The position numbers and the translations under genes are program-made. Below the pieces are notes generated by a model. It was not told the origin of the DNA. It saw only the letters and a list, made by a program, of their open reading frames with translations, and made no database searches. DNA of 64,000 nucleotides from an uncultured Paraprevotella sp. Its GTDB lineage: Bacteria; Bacteroidota; Bacteroidia; Bacteroidales; Bacteroidaceae. Below are positions 1 through 7,456 of the stretch, one piece after another; the first letter of the stretch is position 1; every line of letters starts with the position of its first letter. Location of the stretch: positions 31,714-95,713 of the forward strand of contig CALUKY010000007.1 in assembly GCA_944321345.1 (NCBI GenBank), given 5' to 3'.

Positions 1-68
1 GCACAATTATAACCCTCTTTAAAGAGAGCTACTGCCTTTGCCACTCTTTCTTCCTTATTTATTAACAT
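1..68 (-). CDS. C_GCAxxG_C_C-type redox protein, N-terminus only
   Basis: Reading the minus strand from an ATG at 68 gives an open frame that runs off the left edge: MLINKEERVAKAVALFKEG followed by YNC. This matches the usual opening of the small C_GCAxxG_C_C family (KA..LF..GYNC), where the Cys is the first of a set of conserved cysteines. Family members are putative redox or metal-binding proteins of about 140 residues; no substrate is established. Only 22 residues are visible, so the call rests on a short match. A TACATTTG box upstream on this strand (89-96) supports the start. Confidence 0.5.
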   Translation of the reverse strand, partial: MLINKEERVAKAVALFKEGYNC

Positions 69-85
69 ATATATACTTGATTACA

Positions 86-116
86 TTGCAAATGTACGAT
101 AAAAAAATTAACTTCG
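86..116 (+). promoter_or_regulatory. Promoter of the lipoprotein gene at 148
   Basis: TTG at 86-88, 20 bases, then TAACTTCG at 109-116, one mismatch from TAnnTTTG. It overlaps the oppositely oriented -7 box at 89-96, so the two promoters may compete. Confidence 0.45.
89..96 (-). promoter_or_regulatory. -7 box of the leftward gene starting at 68
   Basis: The minus strand reads TACATTTG, a perfect TAnnTTTG Bacteroidota sigma -7 box, 20 bases ahead of the ATG at 68. It lies inside the divergent promoter region shared with the lipoprotein gene at 148. Confidence 0.6.
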
Positions 117-147
117 CAGACATATTCAACGATAATATAATATAAAG

Positions 148-576
148 ATGAAAAGAAGAAACCTATTGCTCCCCATATTTGCAGCCTGCACCCTCCTCGG
201 CAGCTGCCAATTTGAGAGTTTTGACAAACGCTGTGCACGCGAGGCCGAAGAATACACGGAACAGCATTGCCCTCTGCGGATAGATCCTTGCACCGTACTC
301 GACAGTATGAAATATGAAGCCAACAGCCGCACGTTACAATATTATTATACATTAGAAGGGTTACTCGACAGTGTAAACGTTCTGACCCCTGAAGTTGTAG
401 AAGGCTTCAAACAGCAACTGAAAAACGACATCGTCAATTCCGTACAGTTGCGCAAATACAAAGAAGAACGGATCAATTTCAATTATATTTATAAATCAAA
501 GAACAGCGGGGCCACAGCTTTGGACATCAAGTTTGCTCCGGCTGACTACGAGAGTTCCGACACTCAGGCCAAATAA
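148..576 (+). CDS. Small hypothetical lipoprotein
   Basis: A 142-residue protein with a Lys/Arg-rich N-terminus, a short hydrophobic stretch and the lipobox LGSC (Cys20), so it should be exported and lipidated. The mature part is charged, has three further Cys residues (in KRCAREAEE, EQHC and DPC) and no recognisable enzyme motif. The family is not one I can name. It converges on tilS, and the two share a bidirectional terminator. Base composition is like the neighbouring core genes. Confidence 0.7.
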   Translation: MKRRNLLLPIFAACTLLGSCQFESFDKRCAREAEEYTEQHCPLRIDPCTVLDSMKYEANSRTLQYYYTLEGLLDSVNVLTPEVVEGFKQQLKNDIVNSVQLRKYKEERINFNYIYKSKNSGATALDIKFAPADYESSDTQAK

Positions 577-581
577 ATCAA

Positions 582-629
582 ATCAGGTGCTTTTCCAACC
601 ATATTCCAAACATTGGGAAAGCACCTGAT
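582..629. terminator. Bidirectional terminator between the lipoprotein gene and tilS
   Basis: ATCAGGTGCTTTTCC at 582-596 pairs with GGAAAGCACCTGAT at 616-629, with one G-T pair. It lies between two convergent stop codons (576 and 662). Confidence 0.7.
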
Positions 630-661
630 CGCATTATCGCCATCTTTTTTCAATATTAGGG

Positions 662-1984
662 CTAAAGCATCCGGATACACAAAATATGGCGCGTGGCATC
701 CGTTACCCGGAACCGCTCGTCGGGGCGCTCTCCTACCACCCAGGCAATCTTGTCGCCACTGCAAACCAGCAATTGCTTTTCCTTCTCAAAAACATTCTTT
801 TTCAGGTCTGTCAGGAAATCACTCACCAGTTTCATACCCTTCATCCCAAAGGGCATAAAACGGTCTCCCGTTTTCGGAGTACGCACAACCAGCGGGAATT
901 CCACCTTATCCAGATCCATGCAGACCACATTCTTTTCACGGGGCAACGGATTGTTTCCAGAATAGGTGGAGCGCGAGATCAAGAAACGGACCTGATCGGT
1001 CACTGGTACCAGTCCCTCAAGCGGAAGCACTTTTTCCAGACAAACGCTCTTTTCCGCTTTGCTCTCCAATACCAATGTCTCCCGGTCACGCAACAGGCGA
1101 TGACTGGCACTCTCGTAAACCTTTCCGGGCTCTCCGTCCTGTTGCCCGTAAATATCCGCAATCTGAGCCGGATTGAATCCCATCTTTGACAGGATTTCAT
1201 ATAGCACCGTTTCGGGAGCAGGTGTACGGTTCAGTTTCTCCAAAGAAATGCGGTTTCCCTGCATCACCTGCTGAACCAGCAGATCCAACCCGTATTCATA
1301 GATACGATAGGCATCGCTCAGACGGCATGCTCCCTGATGAATGCTCTCATCCGCATTCGGATAGATCTCACGCATCCGCGGCATTACATTCAAACGGATT
1401 TTGTTCCGCTGCACCTCGTCCTGCAAATTGGTACTGTCGGTTACATAGTCCTGATGACATTCTGCCAGATAATCTTCTATCTCCTGGCGGCTCACATCCA
1501 GCAGCGGGCGCACAACACGACCATTTCTATATTGTATGCCACGCAACCCTCGGATTCCTGTTCCGCGCATCAGGTTCAGCAATACCGTTTCCGTATTATC
1601 CTCCCGATGATGCGCCACAGCCACACAATCCAGATTCCGCTCTTCGAGTAACTTCTCAAAGAAATCATAACGCAAGGTGCGGGCGGCCATTTCAATACTG
1701 ACATGATGTTCGTGCGCATACGCGTGTGTGGCAAAACGACGTACGTGCAAAGGAATCTGCCTGCGCCGGCAGAATCCGGAAACAAAAGCCTCATCACGCT
1801 CCGACTCCTCACCACGCAAACAGAAATTGCAGTGCGCCGCTTCAATCTTATATCCTAAATCCAAAAGCACACAGGCCAAAGCCATAGAATCGGCACCTCC
1901 GCTTAAAGCGACCAACACCGTTTTTTCACGATCCGGCAATCCATGCCGTACCATGCAAGCCTTAACTTTCTCCTTAAAATCCAT
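662..1984 (-). CDS. tilS: tRNA(Ile)-lysidine synthetase
   Basis: TilS uses ATP to attach lysine to C34 of the CAU-anticodon tRNA-Ile, so that it reads AUA and is charged with Ile. The 440-residue protein has the PP-loop ATP-binding motif SGGADS at residues 28-33, a following HCNFCLRGEES segment typical of the N-type ATPase domain, and the C-terminal TilS domain (TGDRFMPFGMKGMKLVSDF near residue 370). An open frame continues upstream to 2137, but a TATCTTTG -7 box at 2007-2014 would place the transcript start around 2000, so the ATG at 1984 is the sensible start. The gene is essential in most bacteria. Confidence 0.93.
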   Translation of the reverse strand: MDFKEKVKACMVRHGLPDREKTVLVALSGGADSMALACVLLDLGYKIEAAHCNFCLRGEESERDEAFVSGFCRRRQIPLHVRRFATHAYAHEHHVSIEMAARTLRYDFFEKLLEERNLDCVAVAHHREDNTETVLLNLMRGTGIRGLRGIQYRNGRVVRPLLDVSRQEIEDYLAECHQDYVTDSTNLQDEVQRNKIRLNVMPRMREIYPNADESIHQGACRLSDAYRIYEYGLDLLVQQVMQGNRISLEKLNRTPAPETVLYEILSKMGFNPAQIADIYGQQDGEPGKVYESASHRLLRDRETLVLESKAEKSVCLEKVLPLEGLVPVTDQVRFLISRSTYSGNNPLPREKNVVCMDLDKVEFPLVVRTPKTGDRFMPFGMKGMKLVSDFLTDLKKNVFEKEKQLLVCSGDKIAWVVGERPDERFRVTDATRHILCIRML

Positions 1985-2006
1985 AATCTCACTACATTTC
2001 ATAGAA

Positions 2007-2014
2007 CAAAGATA
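2007..2014 (-). promoter_or_regulatory. -7 box of tilS
   Basis: The minus strand reads TATCTTTG, a perfect TAnnTTTG match, 22 bases ahead of the tilS ATG at 1984. It argues against upstream starts at 2002 or 2137. Confidence 0.65.
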
Positions 2015-2087
2015 CGTGCATCTCCCGAAACATGGGAATATTTCTCCAAAATTCTTTTTCCCAAAAGTTCCCTTTTTCGGTTTTGTC

Positions 2088-2118
2088 TTGCAGGAATAAA
2101 AAGATTCCATTATTTTTG
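2088..2118 (+). promoter_or_regulatory. Promoter of the small Cys-rich membrane protein
   Basis: TTG at 2088-2090, 20 bases, then TATTTTTG at 2111-2118: a full Bacteroidota -33/-7 pair. The leader then contains a small dyad, CCATAT ... ATATGG, ahead of the ATG at 2174. Confidence 0.6.
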
Positions 2119-2173
2119 AAAAAGCAAATTGTTCCATATGCCCTTAATATATGGACCCATATTTTATAGAATC

Positions 2174-2380
2174 ATGATACAGGAAATCATTGTCATCATC
2201 ATCCTGCTTTTGGCAGCTGCTTGGCTGATGCGCCGTATATACCACACATTAGTCAAACAAGACACGCACCCTTGCGATACGTGCACTACGCCCTGTAAGT
2301 TGAAGAACGAAATACACAAAAACAAAAGAAAAAGAAACAAAAAGTGCACAATAGACAAAGAAAATATGCCCAAAAATTAG
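2174..2380 (+). CDS. Small Cys-rich single-span membrane protein (FeoB-associated-like)
   Basis: A 68-residue protein: one N-terminal membrane segment (about residues 4-19), a basic stop-transfer sequence, then a cluster of Cys (C34, C37, C41) and a Lys-rich tail with one more Cys. This layout resembles the small 'FeoB-associated Cys-rich membrane proteins' of Bacteroidota, but no feoB is nearby, so a role in iron uptake is only a guess. The start at 2174 puts the membrane span at the N-terminus; a longer frame from 2129 is possible but adds an unlikely leader. Confidence 0.6.
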   Translation: MIQEIIVIIILLLAAAWLMRRIYHTLVKQDTHPCDTCTTPCKLKNEIHKNKRKRNKKCTIDKENMPKN

Positions 2381-2399
2381 TTTATTTCAAAAAAAGTAG

Positions 2400-2407
2400 T
2401 ACCTTTG
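2400..2407 (+). promoter_or_regulatory. -7 box of the tRNA-Cys cluster
   Basis: TACCTTTG, a perfect TAnnTTTG match, 16 bases ahead of the first tRNA-Cys. The transcript would start just before the tRNA. Confidence 0.65.
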
Positions 2408-2423
2408 CATGCGAAAACAAAAT

Positions 2424-2494
2424 GGTGCCCTGACCGAGTGGCTAGGTAGCGGTCTGCAAAACCGTCCACAGCAGTTCGAATCTGCTGGGCACCT
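2424..2494 (+). tRNA. tRNA-Cys (GCA), copy 1
   Basis: 71 nt cloverleaf. The acceptor arm GGTGCCC pairs with GGGCACC, the anticodon stem GCGGT/ACCGT encloses the loop with GCA (Cys), the T loop has TTCGAAT, and U73 is the usual Cys discriminator. CCA is encoded right after it (2495-2497). Confidence 0.96.
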
Positions 2495-2515
2495 CCAAAA
2501 ACGACACATAAATTT

Positions 2516-2586
2516 GGTGCCCTGACCGAGTGGCTAGGTAGCGGTCTGCAAAACCGTCCACAGCAGTTCGAATCTGCTGGGCACCT
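2516..2586 (+). tRNA. tRNA-Cys (GCA), copy 2
   Basis: Identical in sequence to copy 1, 92 bases downstream, again with CCA encoded (2587-2589). The spacer before it nearly equals the spacer after it, so the cluster arose by tandem duplication. Confidence 0.96.
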
Positions 2587-2608
2587 CCAAAAAACGACAC
2601 ATAAATTC

Positions 2609-2679
2609 GGTGCCCTGACCGAGTGGCTAGGTAGCGGTCTGCAAAACCGTCCACAGCAGTTCGAATCTGCTGGGCACCT
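2609..2679 (+). tRNA. tRNA-Cys (GCA), copy 3
   Basis: Identical to the other two copies through U73, but followed by CTG instead of CCA. The 3' CCA must therefore be added by nucleotidyltransferase for this copy. It is the last gene before the terminator at 2683-2728. Confidence 0.96.
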
Positions 2680-2682
2680 CTG

Positions 2683-2728
2683 AACAAAAAGAGATGATGA
2701 AGCAAGTTCATCATCTCTTTTTGTTTTT
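2683..2728 (+). terminator. Terminator of the tRNA-Cys cluster
   Basis: A perfect long stem (AACAAAAAGAGATGATGAA against TTCATCATCTCTTTTTGTT) with a five-base loop, followed by T-rich sequence. Confidence 0.85.
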
Positions 2729-2789
2729 ATAACTTTTTTATATTTCACTACTCATTTCTAAGTTAAGAAAACAAATTACATATAAAGTA

Positions 2790-3140
2790 TTACTTCTCAA
2801 AAAAATCAGAGACTTTATCATTCAAATTAAGGTTATCAAAATCTTCCTTGCTTAATTCAATTTCAAGCACTATTTTCGCACTTTTCATTTCTACCCCCGC
2901 CTTCTTTTTGTTATCAAAATTTGTCTGTCCTATTTTAATAGAATACAACTGAGCAAAATCGTAATCTAAAGCCTTGGAAACACAATACAAGGTATCTGTA
3001 TCTATACTCTTTCTTGTAAGTAAATAGTCGACACTTTGAGGTCTAACCTCCAATCTTCTAGCCAATTCTGCCTTTGTTATCTTTTTTGCTGACATTATTT
3101 CAGCAATTTCCTTTCCAATGAAAATATTACTTTGTTTCAT
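2790..3140 (-). CDS. XRE-type helix-turn-helix regulator
   Basis: A 116-residue protein. Residues 8-60 form an XRE/Cro-type HTH: IMSAKKITKAELARRLEV is helix 2 and the turn, RPQSVDYLLTR is the recognition helix, and a third helix ends in LYCVSKALDYDF. The C-terminal half is short, charged and unassigned. The ATG at 3140 is chosen; an upstream TTG at 3221 would add an unlikely 27-residue leader. It is transcribed away from the secreted-protein genes that start at 3406 and is the only regulator in the AT-rich island, so it is the natural candidate to control it. That role is inferred from position only. Confidence 0.75.
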   Translation of the reverse strand: MKQSNIFIGKEIAEIMSAKKITKAELARRLEVRPQSVDYLLTRKSIDTDTLYCVSKALDYDFAQLYSIKIGQTNFDNKKKAGVEMKSAKIVLEIELSKEDFDNLNLNDKVSDFFEK

Positions 3141-3228
3141 ATAGTAAAAGTATTGAAAATCCATAAATTTAGATTTGTTTTTTAGATCAATCTCTCTGAT
3201 TAATTCGCATATTTTTATCAAAATTTAT

Positions 3229-3259
3229 TTGGAAAGACAGATTTTTTATGATACATTTG
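3229..3259 (+). promoter_or_regulatory. Promoter of the LPP20-like/DUF5683-like gene pair
   Basis: TTG at 3229-3231, 20 bases, then TACATTTG at 3252-3259, a perfect -7 box. The leader to the ATG at 3406 would be about 140 nt and is very AT-rich. Confidence 0.6.
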
Positions 3260-3405
3260 CCAATAAATTCAGTTTATATACTTTCTTAAATATTTATTGG
3301 AATAGATTGAGATAACTAACAAACAAAACCGCTCCATTTCTACGAAGGATAAAAAATCATTTTAGAATCAATAAAAGAATCATTTACTTTTTAAAATTAT
3401 AATTT

Positions 3406-4065
3406 ATGAAACGAATTTACTTTTTTACAGCAACTAGCACCTTTTGCGCTTCTATGTTGCTTATGTCATGTGCACCCAAAGTTGTATATGCACCAACTCC
3501 TGCGAATTCTGCTCCTTCTTCTATCAGTAATCCTAACGGTGTTAAAGTTGAAGATGACATTTGTATTGTAATGCAACAAGAAAAACCTACAACACGTGCT
3601 TTCGGTAATGGCAAACACTTTAAATTGACTACTGCACGTAACATAGCTATGGCACAAGCTAGAGCTGAATTCGCAGCTAATATTGCAGCAGCCATAATAG
3701 CTGCAACTGAAGATAACTCAGACGGAGTTAGTAAATACGCAGGTGATAATGATCAAGGCATGGTTGCTGAAGATCAAAGTAGTTCAACTAAAGATATGGT
3801 AACCTCTATTGCTGCTGAAATAGTTAAAGGAACTGCAGTAATTAAAACATCAACCTATATGTTACCCAACAGACAATACAATGTATACGTTTGTTTGGAA
3901 TATACTGGCGGAAAGGATGCGTTGGCAGAGCAAGCCATAAAAAAAGTCGCTGATGCAGTACCAGAAAATGACGCGCAGAAAATACGCCAACGTCATGATG
4001 AATTCAAGCAATCAATACTAAACTATTTAGAGAAGAACAATGGACAGACAAGTAACGCAGAATAA
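3406..4065 (+). CDS. LPP20-like lipoprotein
   Basis: A 219-residue protein with a signal peptide ending in lipobox LMSC (Cys22), then a Pro/Ser/Asn-rich linker to about residue 45. The rest has the alpha/beta pattern of the LPP20 lipoprotein family: a basic, Ala-rich helix (TTARNIAMAQARAEFAANIA), a TKDMVTSIAAEIVKGTAVI segment, and a strand block with YNVYVCLEY. LPP20-type domains occur in envelope lipoproteins of Helicobacter and Bacteroidota; their role is not defined. The gene overlaps the next one by 26 bases, so the two are translated together. Confidence 0.65.
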   Translation: MKRIYFFTATSTFCASMLLMSCAPKVVYAPTPANSAPSSISNPNGVKVEDDICIVMQQEKPTTRAFGNGKHFKLTTARNIAMAQARAEFAANIAAAIIAATEDNSDGVSKYAGDNDQGMVAEDQSSSTKDMVTSIAAEIVKGTAVIKTSTYMLPNRQYNVYVCLEYTGGKDALAEQAIKKVADAVPENDAQKIRQRHDEFKQSILNYLEKNNGQTSNAE

Positions 4066-4966
4066 ATTGGTGTTTCGGCTTGTTTTCATTCTATTATGTT
4101 TGTGGAATGCTTTCGCTACAGAATTATTTGCAGAAACTTATACTAGCCATAAAATCAAACCTCGTTGGGTTAGTGAAGTTCCTTCTGGAAACTTACCCTA
4201 CACTTTTGAAGTGACGTTTGTAGATATGGCCTCCTCTTTGGATGGTGCCCGACAGGCTTCAAAAAAAGAACTTTATAACATGATTGCCAAGCGAGAAAAT
4301 ATTTCCGTTCAGGAAGTCTATGATTATAAAAGTCAACAGCAAGGAAGCGGTCTAAATATCACCGAAAAATCGGATGAGGTATATACAATGAAAATCCAAA
4401 GTCAGGGAGAAACCGTAAATCTCACCTACAAAAAAATAGATGAATATTGGATTGAAGAACAACACGGAAGTGTTAAAAGCTTCAAGCTCTATACTTTATA
4501 TGCGGTAGCACGCTCGGGTATGTTTCCTACATATAGCGATGTAAAAATAACAGAAAAATACGGTTTTGGTCCTGTAGCTATGTCCTTATTACCCGGAGCT
4601 GGACAAATGTATAAGGGAAGTTATCTGAAAGGCGGCCTCATTTTAGGCTCTGAGGTTGCTCTCATCTCCAGTGTTATTTTATGCGAGAATCAAAGAGCAG
4701 ATTATCATAATAAGGTAAAAGAACAGCCACAGTTTGCCAAAGAGTATAACACCAAATCAAATAATTGGGAAACAGGTAGAAATCTGATGATCGGACTGGC
4801 CGGAGCAATGTATGTATACAATCTCATTGATGCAGCGGTTTCAAATGGTGCACGCAGAGTTAGTTTAAATCCTATAAAAAACTTTGACATGTCCTGGAAT
4901 CCATGCATTATGTTAGATCAACAAAATCAGCCGGGAGTTGGTGTACAGTTTTCACTCAAATTTTAA
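4040..4966 (+). CDS. Exported DUF5683-like protein
   Basis: A 308-residue protein with an N-terminal signal segment (about residues 9-32). Residues 40-160 contain a domain resembling that of the preceding LPP20-like gene (SLDGARQASKKELYNMIAK, then LYTLYAVAR). From about 175 comes a DUF5683-like part: LLPGAGQMYKGSYLKGG followed by two hydrophobic segments (LILGSEVALISSVIL and LMIGLAGAMYVYNLID). The PGxGQxYxGxxxKG motif is typical of that membrane-embedded family. The C-terminus ends in Phe like many outer-membrane proteins. It starts inside the preceding gene in another frame, so the two products probably act together in the envelope. Confidence 0.65.
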   Translation: MDRQVTQNKLVFRLVFILLCLWNAFATELFAETYTSHKIKPRWVSEVPSGNLPYTFEVTFVDMASSLDGARQASKKELYNMIAKRENISVQEVYDYKSQQQGSGLNITEKSDEVYTMKIQSQGETVNLTYKKIDEYWIEEQHGSVKSFKLYTLYAVARSGMFPTYSDVKITEKYGFGPVAMSLLPGAGQMYKGSYLKGGLILGSEVALISSVILCENQRADYHNKVKEQPQFAKEYNTKSNNWETGRNLMIGLAGAMYVYNLIDAAVSNGARRVSLNPIKNFDMSWNPCIMLDQQNQPGVGVQFSLKF

Positions 4967-5040
4967 CCATCTGTCGTTGGGTACAAAAACGTACTAAACT
5001 ATTTACGCAACTACATTATTTATTTCTAAAGATCAAGATT

Positions 5041-6609
5041 ATGAACAAAACTTATGCTATTCTTTATCTGCTGATCGGTTTACTAATTAGCAGTTGTACA
5101 AAAGACGAAGCAATCCTAACTGCAACAATCAGTGGATACGTTACTGAATACACAAATGCCAACACACCTATTGCAGGTGCATCAGTAACCATTGATACCA
5201 AAGGTATTACTAAAACCACAGGCAGTGACGGTCGTTATGAGATCACAGCTATCGAGCCAGGCACATACACAGTACAAGTAAGCGCCAATGGTTATCAAAC
5301 AACCACAAAACAGATTACAGTGTATGCAGGCGAAACAAGAACTCTAGATTTCCAGTTATCTCCTGCTGGACAATCTGTAGAAATCGCTCCCCAAATGCTC
5401 AGCTTCGGACCATCGACCAACAAACTGACATTCTCTATCAAGAACAAAGAAAACTCCAGTTTGCAGTATAGCATTACTAATTATCCATCTTACATCAGCG
5501 TATCTCCAGCTGCTGGCTCTGTTTCTGCCAAAGGTGTGCAAACAATCACTGTAGAAATTAATCGCGATGCAATCACTTCAGACCAAACCTGTCAGCTTCT
5601 GATTAATATTGGTAACGATTCACATCCTGTAAATATTAGTATCAACTCACAGGAGGTAGCCCAAAAAGTTGTCGTATCTCCAGCTGTACTTGATTTTGGA
5701 AGCAATTATAACGAGTTACAGTTTACCGTTAAAAACATCGGAACTGCAGGCGATTTGACTTGGAATATTTCAGACCCAATGGAACCAAGTATTAAAGTTT
5801 CTCCTTCAAGCGGAACTACTGCAATGGGAAATTCCACTCAAGTTTCTGTTAAATTAGATCGTTCGCAACTAGCAACTGATTTACAGACGTTCTTAAATGT
5901 AAATATTCCCGGAGGCTCTGTTTCCGTACAGATTGCCGCTCAAAAGAAGGATGGAGTATCTGGTGATGGAAATACTCCAAGTGGTGATATCGCAGTCAAA
6001 GCCAATCTGTTGGCATATTATACCTTTGATGATGAAACCATGAACGATTCCTATGACTACGAAATGCATGGACTGCTATATAATAATCCGTCATTTACAG
6101 ACAATACGCCCAATGGAAATGGAAAAGCATTGTTTTTGAACGCGGTTAAAGAACAATATGCCAACATACCGTATATGCCGTTTGCAAATCGTACTGCACT
6201 TTCCATATCTTTTTGGATAAAAGATCTAGGAAATGGAATATTATTTACCAGTGGTGATGACTACATATATGGTCCGGCTCTTGTTGCATTGGAAACTGGA
6301 GTATTTCAATTCATAGGAACATCATCTTCTTCAGGAAGAAATGAACTAGATTTCTCTTACAAGACCAAAGCTCTTCAGGATGGAAGATGGCATATGGTTT
6401 GCGTTACGATGAATAGCGATGGATATGTAGACCTATACATTGACGGTGTAAAAGCCGACACCGGTAAGATTGATACATATGGTTCTTTTAGAGGAAATAG
6501 TATCAAATTTGGAGGTGGAGTGTCTTCCATGTATTTAGACAATATCCGTTTTTACGGTAATAATCTGACCGCAGAAGAAGTAAAAGAAATATATTATTCC
6601 GAAAAATAA
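5041..6609 (+). CDS. Surface lipoprotein: carboxypeptidase-regulatory-like, two BACON, LamG
   Basis: A 522-residue lipoprotein (SSC lipobox, Cys19). Domain order: a carboxypeptidase regulatory-like beta sandwich at about 28-108 (ISGYVTEYTN, then GRYEITAIEPGTYTVQVSA), two BACON-type domains at about 112-205 and 207-300 (each begins with a 'L-x-FG' strand and ends with NRD/DRS...), and a LamG/concanavalin-like domain at about 322-522 (LLAYYTFDDET, VDLYIDGVKADTG, MYLDNIRFYGNNLTAEEV). BACON and LamG modules are carbohydrate- or mucin-associated folds in gut Bacteroidota. No catalytic domain is present, so binding or scaffolding is the likely role. A longer frame from 4903 exists, but the ATG at 5041 gives the lipoprotein signal. 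Confidence 0.8.
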   Translation: MNKTYAILYLLIGLLISSCTKDEAILTATISGYVTEYTNANTPIAGASVTIDTKGITKTTGSDGRYEITAIEPGTYTVQVSANGYQTTTKQITVYAGETRTLDFQLSPAGQSVEIAPQMLSFGPSTNKLTFSIKNKENSSLQYSITNYPSYISVSPAAGSVSAKGVQTITVEINRDAITSDQTCQLLINIGNDSHPVNISINSQEVAQKVVVSPAVLDFGSNYNELQFTVKNIGTAGDLTWNISDPMEPSIKVSPSSGTTAMGNSTQVSVKLDRSQLATDLQTFLNVNIPGGSVSVQIAAQKKDGVSGDGNTPSGDIAVKANLLAYYTFDDETMNDSYDYEMHGLLYNNPSFTDNTPNGNGKALFLNAVKEQYANIPYMPFANRTALSISFWIKDLGNGILFTSGDDYIYGPALVALETGVFQFIGTSSSSGRNELDFSYKTKALQDGRWHMVCVTMNSDGYVDLYIDGVKADTGKIDTYGSFRGNSIKFGGGVSSMYLDNIRFYGNNLTAEEVKEIYYSEK

Positions 6610-6616
6610 AAATAGT

Positions 6617-7372
6617 ATGAAGAAAATAAATTTTATTAACTCTGTCATAAGTGTTTTGGGCGTTAGCTGTATATTTGCGTCCTGTTCATTTTTTGAATCT
6701 AAAGAAGAAGGTTATAAAGATGACCCTAACAGAGGCCTTGTCATGCGATACACTTTCGACAATGAAACTGCTGAAGACTCTAGTCCTAAAAAATGTGATG
6801 GAGTATTAATTAACAACCCGAACTTCATCTCAGATACCCCCAACGGTATTGGCAAAGCTCTTTTCATTAATGGAATAAAAGAACAATCTGTTAACATTCC
6901 ATACAATCCTACAGCTGACAGCACTTGTTATTCCATGTGTTTTTGGTTAAAAGACTTTACTACTGGTAATATTATTGCTTCGTTTAATAGTTATGGCAAC
7001 AAAAGTGCTCTTAATCTTGTTGCATTAGTAGACAACAGAAACTTTCAATTTAATACCCGACATCAAGATTATAAAGATGATGGAGTTTCTATCCTAAGCG
7101 GTTATGATTATACATCTATCCAACAAGGCGCATGGCATCATATAGCATTTGTCGTGAGTAAAAATGAAACTGAAAAAGCTCTTTCCCTATATGTTGATGG
7201 AGTTTTAACAGACAAACAAGGTTGGAAATATTCTGAATCAACTGCCATAAGGCTACAAATAGGTAATAACTCAAAGGGAAATGTCAGTTTCAAACTGGAC
7301 AACTTCAGATTATATAATAGAAGTCTCACTCAGAAAGAAGTCAAGATGATTTATAATTCTGAGAAGAAATAA
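6617..7372 (+). CDS. LamG-domain lipoprotein
   Basis: A 251-residue lipoprotein (lipobox FASC, Cys23) that consists almost entirely of one LamG/concanavalin-like domain. It is a clear paralogue of the C-terminal domain of the preceding protein: both have YTFD(N/D)ET, NNP, DTPNG.GKALF, KEQ...NIPY and end with a DN(I/F)R strand and a K(E/M)IY motif. The gene starts 7 bases after the preceding stop, so the pair is one transcript. The likely role is glycan or protein binding at the cell surface. Confidence 0.75.
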   Translation: MKKINFINSVISVLGVSCIFASCSFFESKEEGYKDDPNRGLVMRYTFDNETAEDSSPKKCDGVLINNPNFISDTPNGIGKALFINGIKEQSVNIPYNPTADSTCYSMCFWLKDFTTGNIIASFNSYGNKSALNLVALVDNRNFQFNTRHQDYKDDGVSILSGYDYTSIQQGAWHHIAFVVSKNETEKALSLYVDGVLTDKQGWKYSESTAIRLQIGNNSKGNVSFKLDNFRLYNRSLTQKEVKMIYNSEKK

Positions 7373-7390
7373 ATTAGTGTGTAAGAAAAA

Positions 7391-7431
7391 GTGTCAGGGA
7401 TAGGAGGAATATATTCCACTATGCTTGACAC
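7391..7431 (+). terminator. Imperfect hairpin between the LamG and transglutaminase-like genes
   Basis: GTGTCA at 7391-7396 pairs with TGACAC at 7426-7431, and inside the loop lies the palindrome GGAATATATTCC. T-rich bases follow but no clean U-run, so it may be a weak terminator, a processing site or an mRNA-stability element. Confidence 0.35.
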
Positions 7432-7456
7432 ATTTCATTTCTAAAATCCGGAAAAT

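Noticed and set aside
2424-2679. Regular 92-93-base repeats that could suggest a CRISPR-like or other repeat array
   Set aside because: Each unit is a complete tRNA-Cys cloverleaf with a short spacer.
2377-2748. Open frames on the minus strand across the tRNA-Cys cluster that encode a repeated peptide (RFELLWTVLQ-like)
   Set aside because: They are antisense translations of the three tRNA genes; the repetition comes from the tRNA copies.
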